Source: Hermatobates lingyangjiaoensis (lineage: Eukaryota; Arthropoda; Insecta; Hemiptera; Hermatobatidae). From it: a stretch of DNA of 64,000 bases. Positions 1 to 13,300 of this stretch are shown here, one piece after another. The notes under the pieces were generated by a model. That model searched no databases. It was not told where the DNA came from and saw nothing but the letters and a program-made list of their open reading frames with translations. The first letter of the stretch is position 1. Each line of letters begins with the position of its first letter. Position numbers and translations under genes: made by a program. Location: the NCBI GenBank assembly GCA_026182355.1, contig JAPFBL010000104.1, forward strand, positions 310,001-374,000, read 5' to 3'.

Positions 1-150
1 AACACATCTTCCCGCAGAGAGGACATTAAACTGTGGGGTACCAGTTAAAGTAAGAGCTGGTCACTTGAGCTGGTGATAATTTAGGACTCCCAATGTAGAA
101 TCAACCTACACCATATTGTGGACGGACCATTAATAAAATTGGAGCAAAAT
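1..150 (+). mobile_element. SINE, 3' part, cut by window start
   Basis: This is the tail of the SINE family seen complete at 18,238 and 19,903. It shares the block gagaggacattaaac and the terminal phrase tttaggactcccaatg followed by tagaatca. The tRNA-like head lies outside the window, so membership rests on the body and tail only. Confidence 0.5.
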
Positions 151-3100
151 AATAAATTAATCACACTTTCTATTTCTAAAATAGAACTAAATGAAGCCTG
201 TAGTTGTGGGCATTGTAAACAAAAGCATTGCTCATAATATAGATTATAGAACTGAGAAAGTTCATTAGTTATACAATCAATCGCTAAATGAAATTTACTC
301 ATTATTGGAAGTTATACAAAAAGTGTTCACATTTTATTATTAAAATGTAGTCTGATTATTGAAACAACGAGTTTATAAATAGAGCTTTGCTGTTCTTCAT
401 GATTGTCCACTTATAGTGAGAAATCAGAATTAATAATGCAGATCCGGCTGACTGGTAGGCGCAACATTTTGAGAGTGCTCAAAATTTTATATAAAAGGAC
501 TAATAACTTTTCTATCTTTATTTCTATTACAAATTTGAAATTACTGAAATGCAATACATTTGTATTCAATGGAGTAATAAAGAATTTAACGTTAGGGGTA
601 TTTTTTCCAGAGATCTAAAACCAAAAGAATTTGGGCTGCAGAATAAATATAAAAGAAAAGAAAAATACGAATCCGTTATGATTAGATGGAGGATCAGTGG
701 ACTGTTTGTTTGAAACAAGCACGGTTATGGGTTTTGAATTGACTGCTGATTGCAGGGGTGGCAGGTACGGCTCATTTGTTAATGGCAGCCCAAGGGTAAG
801 TTACACTAACTTTATTTATTTATCGGGATCCCTCAATTTCCCCTTACTCAGACTTATTAGAATTTCATAATAATTGAACTATTTATCGTATTTTTTTTTA
901 CTTTTGTCGAAATAATTACAAGAACGAAAAATTTGAATATATTTTTTGATTGATAATTATAATAAGAGCAAACAAATATGACGAATAAGAAAAAAATCTA
1001 CTCATTACATTTATTAATATACACAAAAACTTATTTTATCGGGTTGAAAGGAATAACAGTAAAAAACAATAACTTCAGTAATTATAAAAGAACAAAACAT
1101 TATAATGAAGACAGCATATGAAATAGTTCACTCCAGTTAGTCTATTCGCCATATCTTCTAAAAATGTTATTGGTGATTTCTCAGGATAAGAAAAATTATT
1201 ATTTTTTAATAGAAAAAATAATCTATAGGATCAGAATTACAAGAAACAGGGTTTGGAATAATTTATTATGAGATTTGTCTATCTGGTGGTATCTTGAGAC
1301 TGGAAGGTCTAAATCATTTCTGTGAATTTGTGGAAAGCACTTATATTGAAAAAGCTCTATCCGCTGGCAAATAGGACTGGGTATAGTGTATGCACTGTGT
1401 TGCACAATGTCACAAGTAAAATATGCGCGGTATACCTAATAAAGTATACTTTTGTTAGTATGTAGTTTATTTTAAATGTTGATTATGTAAGAAGTAAAAA
1501 TGTAGGGGCTGTACAGTTGTGGTGTTTTCATTTGAATATGGAAAGCCCATTTAAAACTTCGGAATACGACTTAAGAAGACTGGAACTTTCGACTCACGAG
1601 AGAATAAATACTGGGCAAAGATTAGCCTTTTGTTATAACTCACAATAAATATTCTACATTAGGAATGCTATATTTTGTTTAACTCAAGAGTATTTGGATT
1701 ACGGACCTTTAACGATTTTCTTTACATCGTACAGACTCGAGACCGACGACTGTAAGTCCTCTACTTGGTGTAGCCTGAAGGCCGAGGCATATGACAATAA
1801 ATCAAGCAAGACTATAAGTCTTCTACGAGGGACAACGTGCTCAATAATTATCTATTGAATGGAGCAATAAAATATTCATAGACGGATAAGATAAACTCGG
1901 TAAGAGAAATAACATTCAGTCATCTCCTAGTTTTCACTCAATGAAGATGGTTTTATTACAAAAACTCTGGAGTGATTTGGAAAGAACATAGTATAAGACA
2001 ATTTATATTAATTTGAATTATATTAACAACACTATAGTACTAACAATACTAATAGTGTTCATTTTACTTTAGTGGTAAGTCGGTATGAATCCTTAAATAG
2101 AGTCTGTAACTGAACTGAGTCCGAACTGAGGTGAACTGGTTCACCTGATTCTTTTCTTGTGTGTATAAGATATGTCACTTCCTGCTTCAAATATCAACGG
2201 TCTTGAGTAAGTTTTTAAACTCCATTTTTCAATATGATAGAAAGCACACTGCTTGGCTCTGTGTCCACAGTGTAAAAGAATAATATAGGCAGGGACTTTG
2301 TTTTAGCAGCGGTCTTTAGCCAAGATGTAGTCTATATTACAACGGTTATAAATTAATTATTGAGTAGCACATATAAGAGATAAATTAAAATTTAGAATAA
2401 TATAACGAGATGTAAGTTATCTTGCATTGCACACAACATAACTATTGTGTTATTATGTTTTTTAATTTTAAATGATTAGTTATTACACTAGTGTGAATTA
2501 ATATATAAACCTGAAACAACTGAATTTAACACTACATAATGAAACCTGAGTCAACGTAAAAGACAAATACGATGAGGTAATTTTGTAAAGTACTATCTTA
2601 CGCAGACCTATACCTGAAGTCAGAGGTGTTAATTTGCATACGAGTATAATAAGACTTGAGTCTTCAAAGAAGTATAAAACAAAATTACACTTTTTTCGAA
2701 AAAAAAACAATATAGTCATTTGAGATCCCTTAGCGATGTTCAGATGAAACTTTGCATGTCATTATTTTTAGTTTTTTTAAGTTTATTGATCTATTTTAAT
2801 TTTGTTATGAATAAATCTCATTTTCAGAAACACGATTTTACGGAAAATTCTGAAGAAAGGTTATAAATATTAATTTCAAGTAAAAAAAAACCACAAACTA
2901 TTAAATTCACACTGTTTATTCTTTGCAGTGTTTTTCATTTAATTCATGATGGAATTTTTAACACCCACCCCAGTCTCTAATTAGAAAACATTAGCGAACC
3001 TTAATTATACAACTATTGTTTCAGGAAGACCCAAATTAAAAAACGTTATTGTACAGTGATTTTTTAAGAAATATTTTTTTTTAATAACACCAATACATTT

Positions 3101-4204
3101 ATTACGTTATTTTCTAAAAAAAGAACAATAAACTAATCATAATATGGGCAAAACTATAAACAGAACAATAAAATGAAATTAATGATTTAAGAATATCAAA
3201 CAAAGTTAGGGAAATGATTAAAAACATAATTTACTTGAAATTAGACTATAATTAGTAGAGAGATGATACAAGTAACTTGGAATATGAAAATAAATAATAA
3301 TGTAATTTATTCGAATATTTTTAGAAGTTGATTATTTGGTAAGAAATAATTACGTTTAATAGAGGAGACTCAGACATGAAAAGGGGACTGATTATGGAAG
3401 TGATATAAGCTTTAATGGGACATAAAAAGTAATGTGATCAATATATTAGGGCAGTCAGCTATGGTACATTACTTGTAGACTATAGATATATTTTATAACT
3501 AAAATGATTCCTGATTTGTACAAATATCAAAAAAATTTTGAAATGTTGATATAGTAAAGGAAATATGAGACTAGTAAAATATGAAGGGACAATGGATGAC
3601 ATGCGGGGTGCAGGAATAGCAATGTCTCAACATTCTATGATCAAGTCTGTCAATATCTTGAATACATAGTTATGATGGTGAATCTAGAGTATGCAATATA
3701 GTTCGGTCATTTTCTGACAGAATATATGAAAATCATATGGTCATGGTTTTAGTTCCTACAGTATAGCTCACAATATATCTAGGTTCTGTTGGAAATTTCT
3801 TTCAAGTAAGAAGTGGCTTTTCATTACGGTGTTATTTTTTATCATTCGATTCTGGCTTTATGAGCAATCTTTGATGAATACTGCAAGGCGAAAACCCATT
3901 TCATTAGTATATCGACGTATAAATGCAGGTACATTTTGCATCTGTTTTGAGTTAGGTGGACAAGGATTCACTAAATATTTTATGTTGGGCTGGACCCTCA
4001 ACCTAAATACCTGTCTGGAAGGTGCTCATCGCTAGACCGTTTGTGATGAATGCAGAGGGATGAAACTGGATCAAGCCCACTATCGTCCTCAAGTAATTTT
4101 AGGAAGGTTTTTATGGATTCGGTGAAGACTGGAATTTGGAATGAATACGATACAGATTCAAAGAGACGGTCGTCGTCTCACTGACTTGTGAATTAACTCG
4201 TCAG
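151..4204. other. AT-rich intergenic DNA, no gene seen
   Basis: Only short frames with biased, low-complexity composition occur here. I see no convincing exon, RNA gene or mobile-element end. A 68-codon frame at 3,829-4,035 has no recognisable motif and is not called. Confidence 0.6.
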
Positions 4205-4475
4205 TGGGCCTCCACCAAGGGGGTCAGGGTAGCCCAAAGACAACGTGGTCACCTCTAAACTAGTAGGTACGGGGTTCGATACCCACTCTGACTGTTGATA
4301 TATTCACGTGACAGGTTGATAAATCTCAGCAGCGTCGTTCCTCGGAAGGGATGTTGAACCATTGTTCCCGAGTCTGTGCGTTGTCAGGTAGTCTTTAAAC
4401 ATCCCTACTCTAAAGATACTTGAGGTTAGGCAAAATTGAAGACACCCAATATAGAGTCAATCTTTTTTGTGTGGT
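4205..4475 (+). mobile_element. Divergent tRNA-derived SINE
   Basis: The head has a tRNA-like internal promoter: an A-box-like gggtagcccaaag and a clear B box ggttcgatacc about 40 bases on. The body follows the family order (gatgttgaacc, gttgtcagg) and the end resembles the family tail (acacccaatatagagtcaat). It is more diverged than the copies at 18 and 20 kb. Pol III transcription of such heads is known for the class; activity of this copy is not implied. Confidence 0.55.
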
Positions 4476-4669
4476 ATCAAAAAGGCCAATGTGTGTTCCT
4501 TTGTGGACTGGCACTGTAACTTAACCTAACCTGGCCCTCACAGTGACAGTTTTCCTTTCAAGCCCAAGGTCAGATAGTTCTCTGTAAAGCCCTTACCTTC
4601 CAACCTCAGTTCTTCCACCATAGGCATCTTCTCTACTGGTAGGCGTGGCTTGCCGCTAGCACTGAGATA

Positions 4670-6428
4670 AACCACTGCTGCTACCTCCACTCGGCATGTA
4701 TGTGTCTATGGAGACTTCCTAGAGAACCACTGCTGCTACCTCCACTCGGCATGTATGTGTCTATGGAGACTTCCTAGAGAACCACTGCTGCTACCTCCAC
4801 TCGGCATGTATGTGTCTATGGAGACTTCCTAGAGAACCACTGCTGCTACCACCACTCGGCATGTATGTGTCTATGGAGACTTCCTAGAGAACCACTGCTG
4901 CTACCACCACTCGGCATGTATGTGTCTATGGAGACTTCCTAGAGAACCACTGCTGCTACCACCACTCGGCATGTATGTGTCTATGGAGACTTCCTAGAGA
5001 ACCACTGCTGCTACCACCACTCGGCATGTATGTGTCTATGGAGACTTCCTAGAGAACCACTGCTGCTACCACCACTCGGCATGTATGTGTCTATGGAGAC
5101 TTCCTAGAGAACCACTGCTGCTACCTCCACTCGGCATGTATGTGTCTATGGAGACTTCCTAGAGAACCACTGCTGCTACCACCACTCGGCATGTATGTGT
5201 CTATGGAGACTTCCTAGAGAACCACTGCTGCTACCTCCACTCGGCATGTATGTGTCTATGGAGACTTCCTAGAGAACCACTGCTGCTACCTCCACTCGGC
5301 ATGTATGTGTCTATGGAGACTTCCTAGAGAACCACTGCTGCTACCTCCACTCGGCATGTATGTGTCTATGGAGACTTCCTAGAGAACCACTGCTGCTACC
5401 ACCACTCGGCATGTATGTGTCTATGGAGACTTCCTAGAGAACCACTGCTGCTACCTCCACTCGGCATGTATGTGTCTATGGAGACTTCCTAGAGAACCAC
5501 TGCTGCTACCTCCACTCGGCATGTATGTGTCTATGGAGACTTCCTAGAGAACCACTGCTGCTACCTCCACTCGGCATGTATGTGTCTATGGAGACTTCCT
5601 AGAGAACCACTGCTGCTACCTCCACTCGGCATGTATGTGTCTATGGAGACTTCCTAGAGAACCACTGCTGCTACACCACTCGGCATGTATGTGTCTATGG
5701 AGACTTCCTAGAGAACCACTGCTGCTACCTCCACTCGGCATGTATGTGTCTATGGAGACTTCCTAGAGAACCACTGCTGCTACCTCCACTCGGCATGTAT
5801 GTGTCTATGGAGACTTCCTAGAGAACCACTGCTGCTACCTCCACTCAGCATGTATGTGTCTATGGAGACTTCCTAGAGAACCACTGCTGCTACCTCCACT
5901 CGGCATGTATGTGTCTATGGAGACTTCCTAGAGAACCACTGCTGCTATAACCACTCGGCATGTATGTGTCTATGGAGACTTCCTAGAGAACCACTGCTGC
6001 TACAACCACTCGGCATGTATGTGTCTATGGAGACTTCCTAGAGAACCACTGCTGCTACCTCCACTCGGCATGTATGTGTCTATGGAGACTTCCTAGAGAA
6101 CCACTGCTGCTACCTCCACTCGGCATGTATGTGTCTATGGAGACTTCCTAGAGAACCACTGCTGCTACCACCACTCGGCATGTATGTGTCTATGGAGACT
6201 TCCTAGAGAACCACTGCTGCTACCTCCACTCGGCATGTATGTGTCTATGGAGACTTCCTAGAGAACCACTGCTGCTACCTCCACTCGGCATGTATGTGTC
6301 TATGGAGACTTCCTAGAGAACCACTGCTGCTACCTCCACTCGGCATGTATGTGTCTATGGAGACTTCCTAGAGAACCACTGCTGCTACCTCCACTCGGCA
6401 TGTATGTGTCTATGGAGACTTCCTAGAG
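4670..6428. repeat. Minisatellite, 55 bp x 32 units
   Basis: Thirty-two head-to-tail units start with aaccactgctgctacc and end with cttcctagag. The total of 1,759 bases equals 31 units of 55 plus one of 54, the short unit being near 5,660-5,714. Units are nearly identical. The main variable site is T or A in tacc(t/a)ccac; rarer variants are tataacc, tacaacc and one cagc for cggc (about 5,847). A 33rd unit starts at 6,429 and diverges after ten bases. Fifty-five is not a multiple of three and each unit has a stop in one frame, so it is unlikely to be coding. Near-identity implies recent expansion or homogenisation. Confidence 0.97.
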
Positions 6429-6439
6429 AACCACTGCTT

Positions 6440-7955
6440 CATCTTCCTCAGAACTTGATCCGAAGTTCCAAACCAAGAGCATATGTTTGTATACTATCCT
6501 CTGCAGTAAACTGTGGGTACCTCATCACCCTCTTTGTTTTTATTTGTTCCTTAATTGTATTCTTGCCACAAACACAACTACTATATTATATATTTTATTT
6601 TTGTTATGTAAAAAAATAAATAATAAAGAATAACTGTAAAAGAAGGGTACCATATTCATATAAGTCAAAATAAGTTAATATAATTTGTTAAGATGTCAAA
6701 AAACAATGAAAGAAGGATGTAACACCTTATCCTGTTTATTTTCTATCTTAACTCGACCGGGTTTTGATAACATCGTAATGCAGAGTTATCTATAGTTGCC
6801 ATGAACACATAATAGGTAATGTGGTATTATTATTACTGAAAATTTATTAAGTAATCGTTTTATTTATAAAAATTATTTATACTATTCTATTTTTTAACAG
6901 TCCTATATATATCTTTCTGCTTTTTAAAAAATTTGTCATGAGTTAATAAACTCGAATATCTTTAATCAATATTGCATGCAATAAGTAGTAAGATGAGAGT
7001 GAGTAAGGCCAGTCAATACACAGGATAGTTATATACGGTAAAATATTAGTTTGCTGACCATTAGGAGATTGACAAGTTCCGTCCGTGAGAGAGGGAGGCT
7101 AATAGAGGTGCGATGAACATTTATGTAATCTGTTGGCTGAACTATTCTTGATATCAGTTAGTTTGCATTATAGGATGAAAACTGTTTAATGATTGGCTTT
7201 AGAAAGAGAATCAGTTGGTAAGCAATTGTTTAAAGAGGATAAGAAGGATGAGGTGTCAGGACTTGCGTGAAGGAAGGTGACGATTAGAGTGAACAAAGTG
7301 GTACCGAAGGATTGTACCTAAGCCCCTGCTATCGCAAACTTGGTACATGTAATCCAAGGCGGACTCATAACCATTGTGCCTTCTGATAAGGGAGCTTTAA
7401 GTCGTATAACTACGTGGCGCTGCCCAACCTCTCGCCAAAGTGGTCCGACACTTCCATTCTCCATCCACCCTATTCATTAATTGTTATCTCTTCAACAGCA
7501 TCACTGTATCAGCTTTACCTTACCTTGAGGACAAACAAATAAGTTACCTAAATTAACGATTTTTACAAACTCATCATGTGTCATTTAATTTCATTTCGTT
7601 AGAAATACTAAAATTTTGTTTATTTATCTTTATACAAAACACAATCACATGTTATTTTGAGTTTGGATTAAAAAAATGAGATATACAAGTAAAAACAGCG
7701 CATTTTTTCGTTTTTTCGGTGTATCTTCAAAAAATATAATACAAATAAAAACTACGCATGATTTCAATAATAATATAATATAAAATGAATTACACTCTAT
7801 TTGTCATTTAGAACGAAGTTATTGCTACTTACAAATTCGACTCACTTATATGTTTTGATTCTCTCTAAAAAATAATTTTAGAAAAGGCGATTGTGTATTT
7901 GAATACACAAATATCAGATGCGTATTGAATACACAATAAATTTTATATTAAAATT
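6440..7955. other. Intergenic DNA, no gene seen
   Basis: A frame at 6,404-6,619 merely reads out of the last minisatellite unit. A moderately GC-rich patch at about 7,290-7,480 has no recognisable tRNA head or coding pattern. Confidence 0.5.
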
Positions 7956-8015
7956 TATTGAATTTTATATGTCTTATTTTATTGATAAAGTCTATACAGA
8001 CATCCGTCCACTAGT

Positions 8016-8072
8016 GAAATTTTACCTGACGATGACCAACAGAAATATGGTCGAAAGCTCGCATGAATTGAT
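8016..8072 (+). ncRNA. Hammerhead-like motif, GACCA family
   Basis: CTGACGA starts at 8,026, then one unpaired T, stem II gacca/tggtc with a nine-base loop, GAAA, the palindrome AGCT (A of GAAA to the following T) and C as the cleavage-site base at 8,060. Stem I is weak next to the core (one C-G pair); an AATT/AATT pairing across an internal loop is possible. The core fits a type I hammerhead; cleavage is not shown. Confidence 0.55.
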
Positions 8073-8435
8073 GCTCCTTAGACAATTAATGTGGAAACTT
8101 AGTGAATAAGTGAGATTTGTGAACAGCAAGTTAATTAGTTGAGTTTTTATTAAGAGCAAGGATCAATCCTGAAAAGCATTTAATTATATGTATCTCTATA
8201 TTGTGCCATAGAGTTGTTTATCCTTATTATGGTGTCTATTTCATCAATGATTTACTGGTGAGTAGTCTATAAACTAAATTTCGATGCATTGTAATCGTTA
8301 TAATAACCTATGATAATTATAAAATTATAGATTTAATTATTGTGGCTTATGAGTGAATCATTTATCATGTAATTCTCCCTTATATTAAATCTCACTTATT
8401 CACCAAGTTTCCACATTCATTATCCAAGAGGCATC

Positions 8436-8488
8436 AATTCATGCAAGCTTTCGACCATATTTCCGTTGGTCATCGTCAGGTAAAATTT
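8436..8488 (-). ncRNA. Hammerhead-like motif, GACCA family, inverted partner
   Basis: Reverse-strand partner of the motif at 8,026: CTGACGA, unpaired T, stem gacca/tggtc, GAAA, palindrome AGCT and cleavage base U instead of C. Core and stems are kept although the arms have diverged around them. Confidence 0.5.
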
Positions 8489-8886
8489 CGCTAGTGGGCG
8501 GATGTCTATATAGACTTTACTTTATCAATACAATAAGATATGTGAAGTGAACAACAATCATGCCAACAAGTATCCACCAAGTATACAAAATTACAGAGAT
8601 ACTGTCAGTCACGGTAGAAACCTCAGAATGAGCGGAATGGGAGAGAAACAGAAATAAATTAATAATGTAAAAAAATAATAATGAAACACATGAAAACATA
8701 ATTACTAATAACACATCTAAATTACTCTCCTACAAGTTAATCTCTGGAGTATAAGTAACGCCAGTTTTTTTTTCTCATTTTTGATGATAATGAGAAGTTG
8801 TGTGTTAAAAAGAACGATAAATACTGACAAACGGTTAAAATAATATTAAATTATTTTATTTTGGAGTTAATAATTTAAATATAATT

Positions 8887-10376
8887 TCTATATACATAAA
8901 AATGAATGTATGTCTGTGTGTTTGTCCTTGATAGATTCAAAAACCATACATCCAATCGCCGTGAAAATTTAGGAAATTATTAGGTACATCCCCGGGAAGG
9001 TTTATGGAAAGTTTTTTAAAAATCAGAGTCGTGGTTCAGGTAATACCCCAAAAATATTATAATATATAAGGTTTGCTGTATAACCTGTTTGTTTACATTT
9101 TGACTTTAATTGGTAACGGCGGCCGCAGGTAGGTTATTCTTTATGATAATATTTCCACATGCTGGTTCAATTGAAATAACCAGGTACCAGAAATTTTATT
9201 ATTGTTTTCAGATTGATATTAAAGACAATTATTGTAATTTTATATGGGTTTCTTATTAACTTTAATAAAGCTTTAGTTATTATCAATAGTTTACCATTAA
9301 CTTTTCATATCTAATTGGTTTAACTTGCTTTCAGCATTAAAGAAAGTTATGCGTTAAATAATAACTTTTTAACTTTAAGTATGCATTTACGAGCATACGA
9401 GCATTATTAAGCATTAAGCATTATTAAGTATTACGAATAATAATGATAGTTATTGGAACCATTAATTCTAATCTTAAAAGAATAGTTAAAGTATTTTGTT
9501 TAAGTTTAATGGATGTAAGGCTTCTTTATTTATTCCTGATTGATTAATTCGTTTATTTAAAATATTTAATTATTTGTAATAGTATCCGGCTCTACTCCAT
9601 ATAGGCAAAAATGATAAGTTATTATGTATATCCATGATATCTAACTAGAAGACGTTCATGAATGTCTAAATCAGTAAAACTTGTAAGGGAATATATACAG
9701 CATAAAAAATTAAGGAAGAAATATTCAAATAAAAATATACATGCATAAATCTTAATCACTGTATGTATTTGTGGGTATAAATACAGTTCTTAACATAATA
9801 ACTCTTATCATTACATAATGAAAAATATATTTAGAATTTAACATTTGGAATTCAATTAAAATTCTTCATAAACAAATAATATTTCACCAAAATATTGTTA
9901 TTCAAACTTTTAAGAGACAATTTTGTTTACTGACATAATTTTAATTAAACATTTAAAACTGTGTGAAGTCTTCAAATTGAAATTATTGAATGAAATGCAA
10001 TGTGAAATGGTTTAGCCTCTTCAACTAACTGGTTCCTAATTGAAACGATTTGGGAGTTTAAAATTCGTATCATTATATTTAACAGATAAGACATATCACA
10101 TTTAATGAGCTTGGACTTCTTTCAACATTTTTTGATGTATTGGCAAAAAATATTTATTTGTTTAATCTAATCTACCAACTACTAATTGTATTAGACAACA
10201 TGTCTATACATCTTTTTTGCGTAATCTATAATTTTAATTCTGTACTAATTTCGTTTATCTCAAAAAAGTTAAGTATAACGGAACTATAGAAAATTTAAAT
10301 TGCTTTCGTTATATGTAATTTATTATTAGAGTTGGAATTAAATTGTTTCCCGGGTAAAGCCGGGTAGATCAGCTAG
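8887..10376 (+). mobile_element. Non-autonomous Helitron
   Basis: The 5' end is TCTATATACATAAAAATG followed by a stretch containing ccccgggaaggtttatgg, typical of insect Helitron left ends. The 3' end has the hairpin cccgg-gtaaag-ccggg, then tagatcag and terminal CTAG followed by host T. There are no terminal inverted repeats or target duplication, as expected for rolling-circle insertion between A/T bases. The 1.5 kb interior is AT-rich and has no Rep or helicase motif, so it depends on an autonomous partner. The 5' boundary is less certain than the 3' one. Confidence 0.75.
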
Positions 10377-13300
10377 TAATAAATAAATATTGAATTCTTT
10401 ATTAAATAAATAACAAATACATAAATTTAAACAAATATATGCTGCAATAATGATTTATATATCATTATAATATAATTAAAAGAAAAGGTATAAATAAAAT
10501 GTAGTGCTCCCCAAATAGTGATACAATAATTATTTATAAAGAAAATGCAATTGATTTTTACTATTTTAGTAATTTATAATAGTAAATCAATCAAGTAATG
10601 TTACCAAAAACAATCAAGTGGCGGTATTTGTGAGGCCACTACTTTCGACACCTATATGAGACTTAGGATTTTTAAAAAAGAAAAGAGCAATAATGACAGT
10701 GTCAAAAATGAAATATCTTAATTGATAGAGCGGGAAATTGAATAGCTTCCATGGTTTAGAAAAATCGATCAACAGAAGCAATTGGGAACTTGAAGGGGTG
10801 AAAAACAATTGAGTACCTGAAAGAGAGGAAGAGTGATTGATAGACGAGCACCTCCCACGCAATCCTCCCCCTTCCCCATCAGAAGGGTAAATTATTAAAA
10901 ACACCAAGAGGGTTGATCGACCACAGTCAATACGCAAGGGAGTGTTTCCAGAAGATTTTTAAAGGCAGGTTTATTTCCAGTGAGTCATCCAAGAATATAA
11001 CCGTTAAAATGTGTATTACCTTAGCTTACTACCACTGGTATCGGGAATTTGAAGAAAAAAAATACTAGCTAAAGTATTGGGGCTTATCAGATGGGTGGGG
11101 TTACTATAATATCCTAAGTACGGAGGGCATTAGGGAATTCCTGACTTATGTTTGTGTTCCTTGTGGGCTTCTTTCCATTATCGCATACCCATTACGAATA
11201 TTAAAGTTCCCTTCCCATAAACTTACATATATCAATTTCTCGCAACGTAATTACATATTCACGTACCACTGACTGAGGTGATTCACTTAACATATACCAG
11301 AATTTAATTTTTCTTCTTTGATATCTTACATGTGCACATTTTGTTACGACATTTCTTTAATAATTGAAGCAATATTTCTGATTGATGTTGATTTAACATA
11401 TTTTTTTTAGGTTTCTATGATAATCGTATCAACTCCAATAAATAAGTCATTGCATTAACTCATATAAAAAGAACAATTAAAAAATTATGAGGACGTGAAG
11501 CCGTCGGTCCCAAGCCTATACCATGTCAGGTGCTCGTTAGAGACCCCTACATTGGTATACTCAATGAGAGGGCAGAATCACATGTCTGAAGAAAGACAAA
11601 AGTAAACAAAGTAAACTAATTCACAACAAGAAGAAAGCAGTAGTCAGAAGAGTAGATCACCTTTACCATGATTTACAGAAGTGTAAAATTATTAAAAATT
11701 AAAGATTATATGACAGCTTTCTTTAGAAATCAGATTTGTTGGTACTCTTTTGTTACTGTTCTATAAAATATAGCTTCATTTCATTACTTTTTTTTTAACC
11801 TATGGAATACACTGATTATAATTCTTATATAATATTAAAATTATCCTAAATTACTTTAATATCATATTTCTTTTATTTCGTTAAATTCAGAATATTATGC
11901 AACTATACAAGAATACATAAATTTAAAACCTCTCTAAGATTTTCTAAGGAGAAAAGAAACAGAGTACACGATAGTCGGGTAGATGGATTACCATTGAAAT
12001 GTGAGTAGTGTGTGACAGAGAGATAAAATAAAGAGAGAGTTAGAAAAATTGTTTTAGCGACTTAATTAATTAATAGCGACCTCACTAATTAATACACTAT
12101 TAGTGGGTGGATGGTTATAATGAATGCAATAATACTGACAATAGTATTTACAGTGAGAACAGCAGTAATAATAAATCAAATATATTAAGTACATTTTATA
12201 TAATACCATAAAATTGAATGGAGTTGATTTCTTTTACGATCAAAGGAAATAATATTGTAAGTTATTGGGATTGACCATTCTATTATATTGTATGATTCAG
12301 TAAACTCATTAACTTTTGTGCATGCTCATTATAAAGTGTAATTTTTTGTAGTTATTAAATAGGATGAACTTTTTAAAAAAGATTTTATGACCTAAATATA
12401 CTAAAATGTATGTGAAAATAAATTATTAATCAAATAAAATGAAAGAAAAGATAAAATTTGGAATAGAAAGTAGTAAAAAATTCAGCAAAATCAATAAACC
12501 ATAAAATATTTATAACTTTTTACAAGCGGTGATTGATGATAAGGATGAAATTTAGAGAGAATGAAGAGGCGATAAAATTTCATTACAACACGAAAGAAAA
12601 TAAATGACGATGTGACATGCGAGACAAGGGGAACTGGGGAGCGAAGGGTGGTCAAGGCAGGGAAGGGCATAGTTAGGGGGTGAAAGTGGCGGGCACGCCA
12701 CCCCTGGGTGTGTGCTACACGGGGTAGCGGGAAATAGTCAACTCGGGTCATGACCTTTCTCCTTTAGTAGGGTAATGACCTGGGTGATGGTAAAGTAATC
12801 TCAAGGTAACAACATTTCGCATAGAGTTTAAAAAAAAAAACCTTTTATCGGATTGTATTTAGTTCTATTTTTATCATTAATTGAAAATACCAACAGTTTT
12901 GAAAATAATGGAATGGGATCCATTTAAACTTTTTAAATGTTAAATAACTTATTTCTGGAGGTAGTACCTGCACTATGAGTTTATTTATTTACACCATGAC
13001 TCATTACTAATTACATGCATTAAACTCAATACATGGAATCATAATCACTACATAACCAAATTTACACTGTTTAGTTACTATAAAAAAGAAACAATATTAT
13101 CGCTGCGATCACAAAAGTAACTGTAAGGATTAATACATATTAAACCATTGAAATGATGAATTAGCATTACATTCAGCTATTATGTGGTATTACTCACAAA
13201 GGACAGGGCAAAGAAATGGTCTCCACTTAAATAACTTTTAAGAAAAATCAACAGCACTAAACTTTGTAACACTTAAGTTTAAAAAAGGGTTGTTGTGCTC

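Larger units (their letters stand above)
7965..8530. repeat. Inverted repeat bearing two hammerhead-like motifs
   Basis: The left arm (about 7,965-8,115) and right arm (about 8,379-8,530) are reverse complements with scattered differences, around a 260-base unique centre. Each arm carries one hammerhead-like core, on opposite strands. The arrangement matches other inverted tail pairs here. I see no protein remnant inside. Confidence 0.85.

Noticed and set aside
4480..4530. Telomere-like (TTAGG)n in the phrase cttaacctaacctgg
   Set aside because: Only about two imperfect units; within chance for AT-rich DNA.
4670..6428. CRISPR-like array of 55-bp repeats
   Set aside because: There are no unique spacers; units are contiguous and nearly identical, and the context is eukaryotic. 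It is a minisatellite.
10614..10937. 107-codon minus-strand frame as a gene
   Set aside because: Low-complexity Ser/Leu/Phe content, no domain, no splice framing and no conserved copy in the window.
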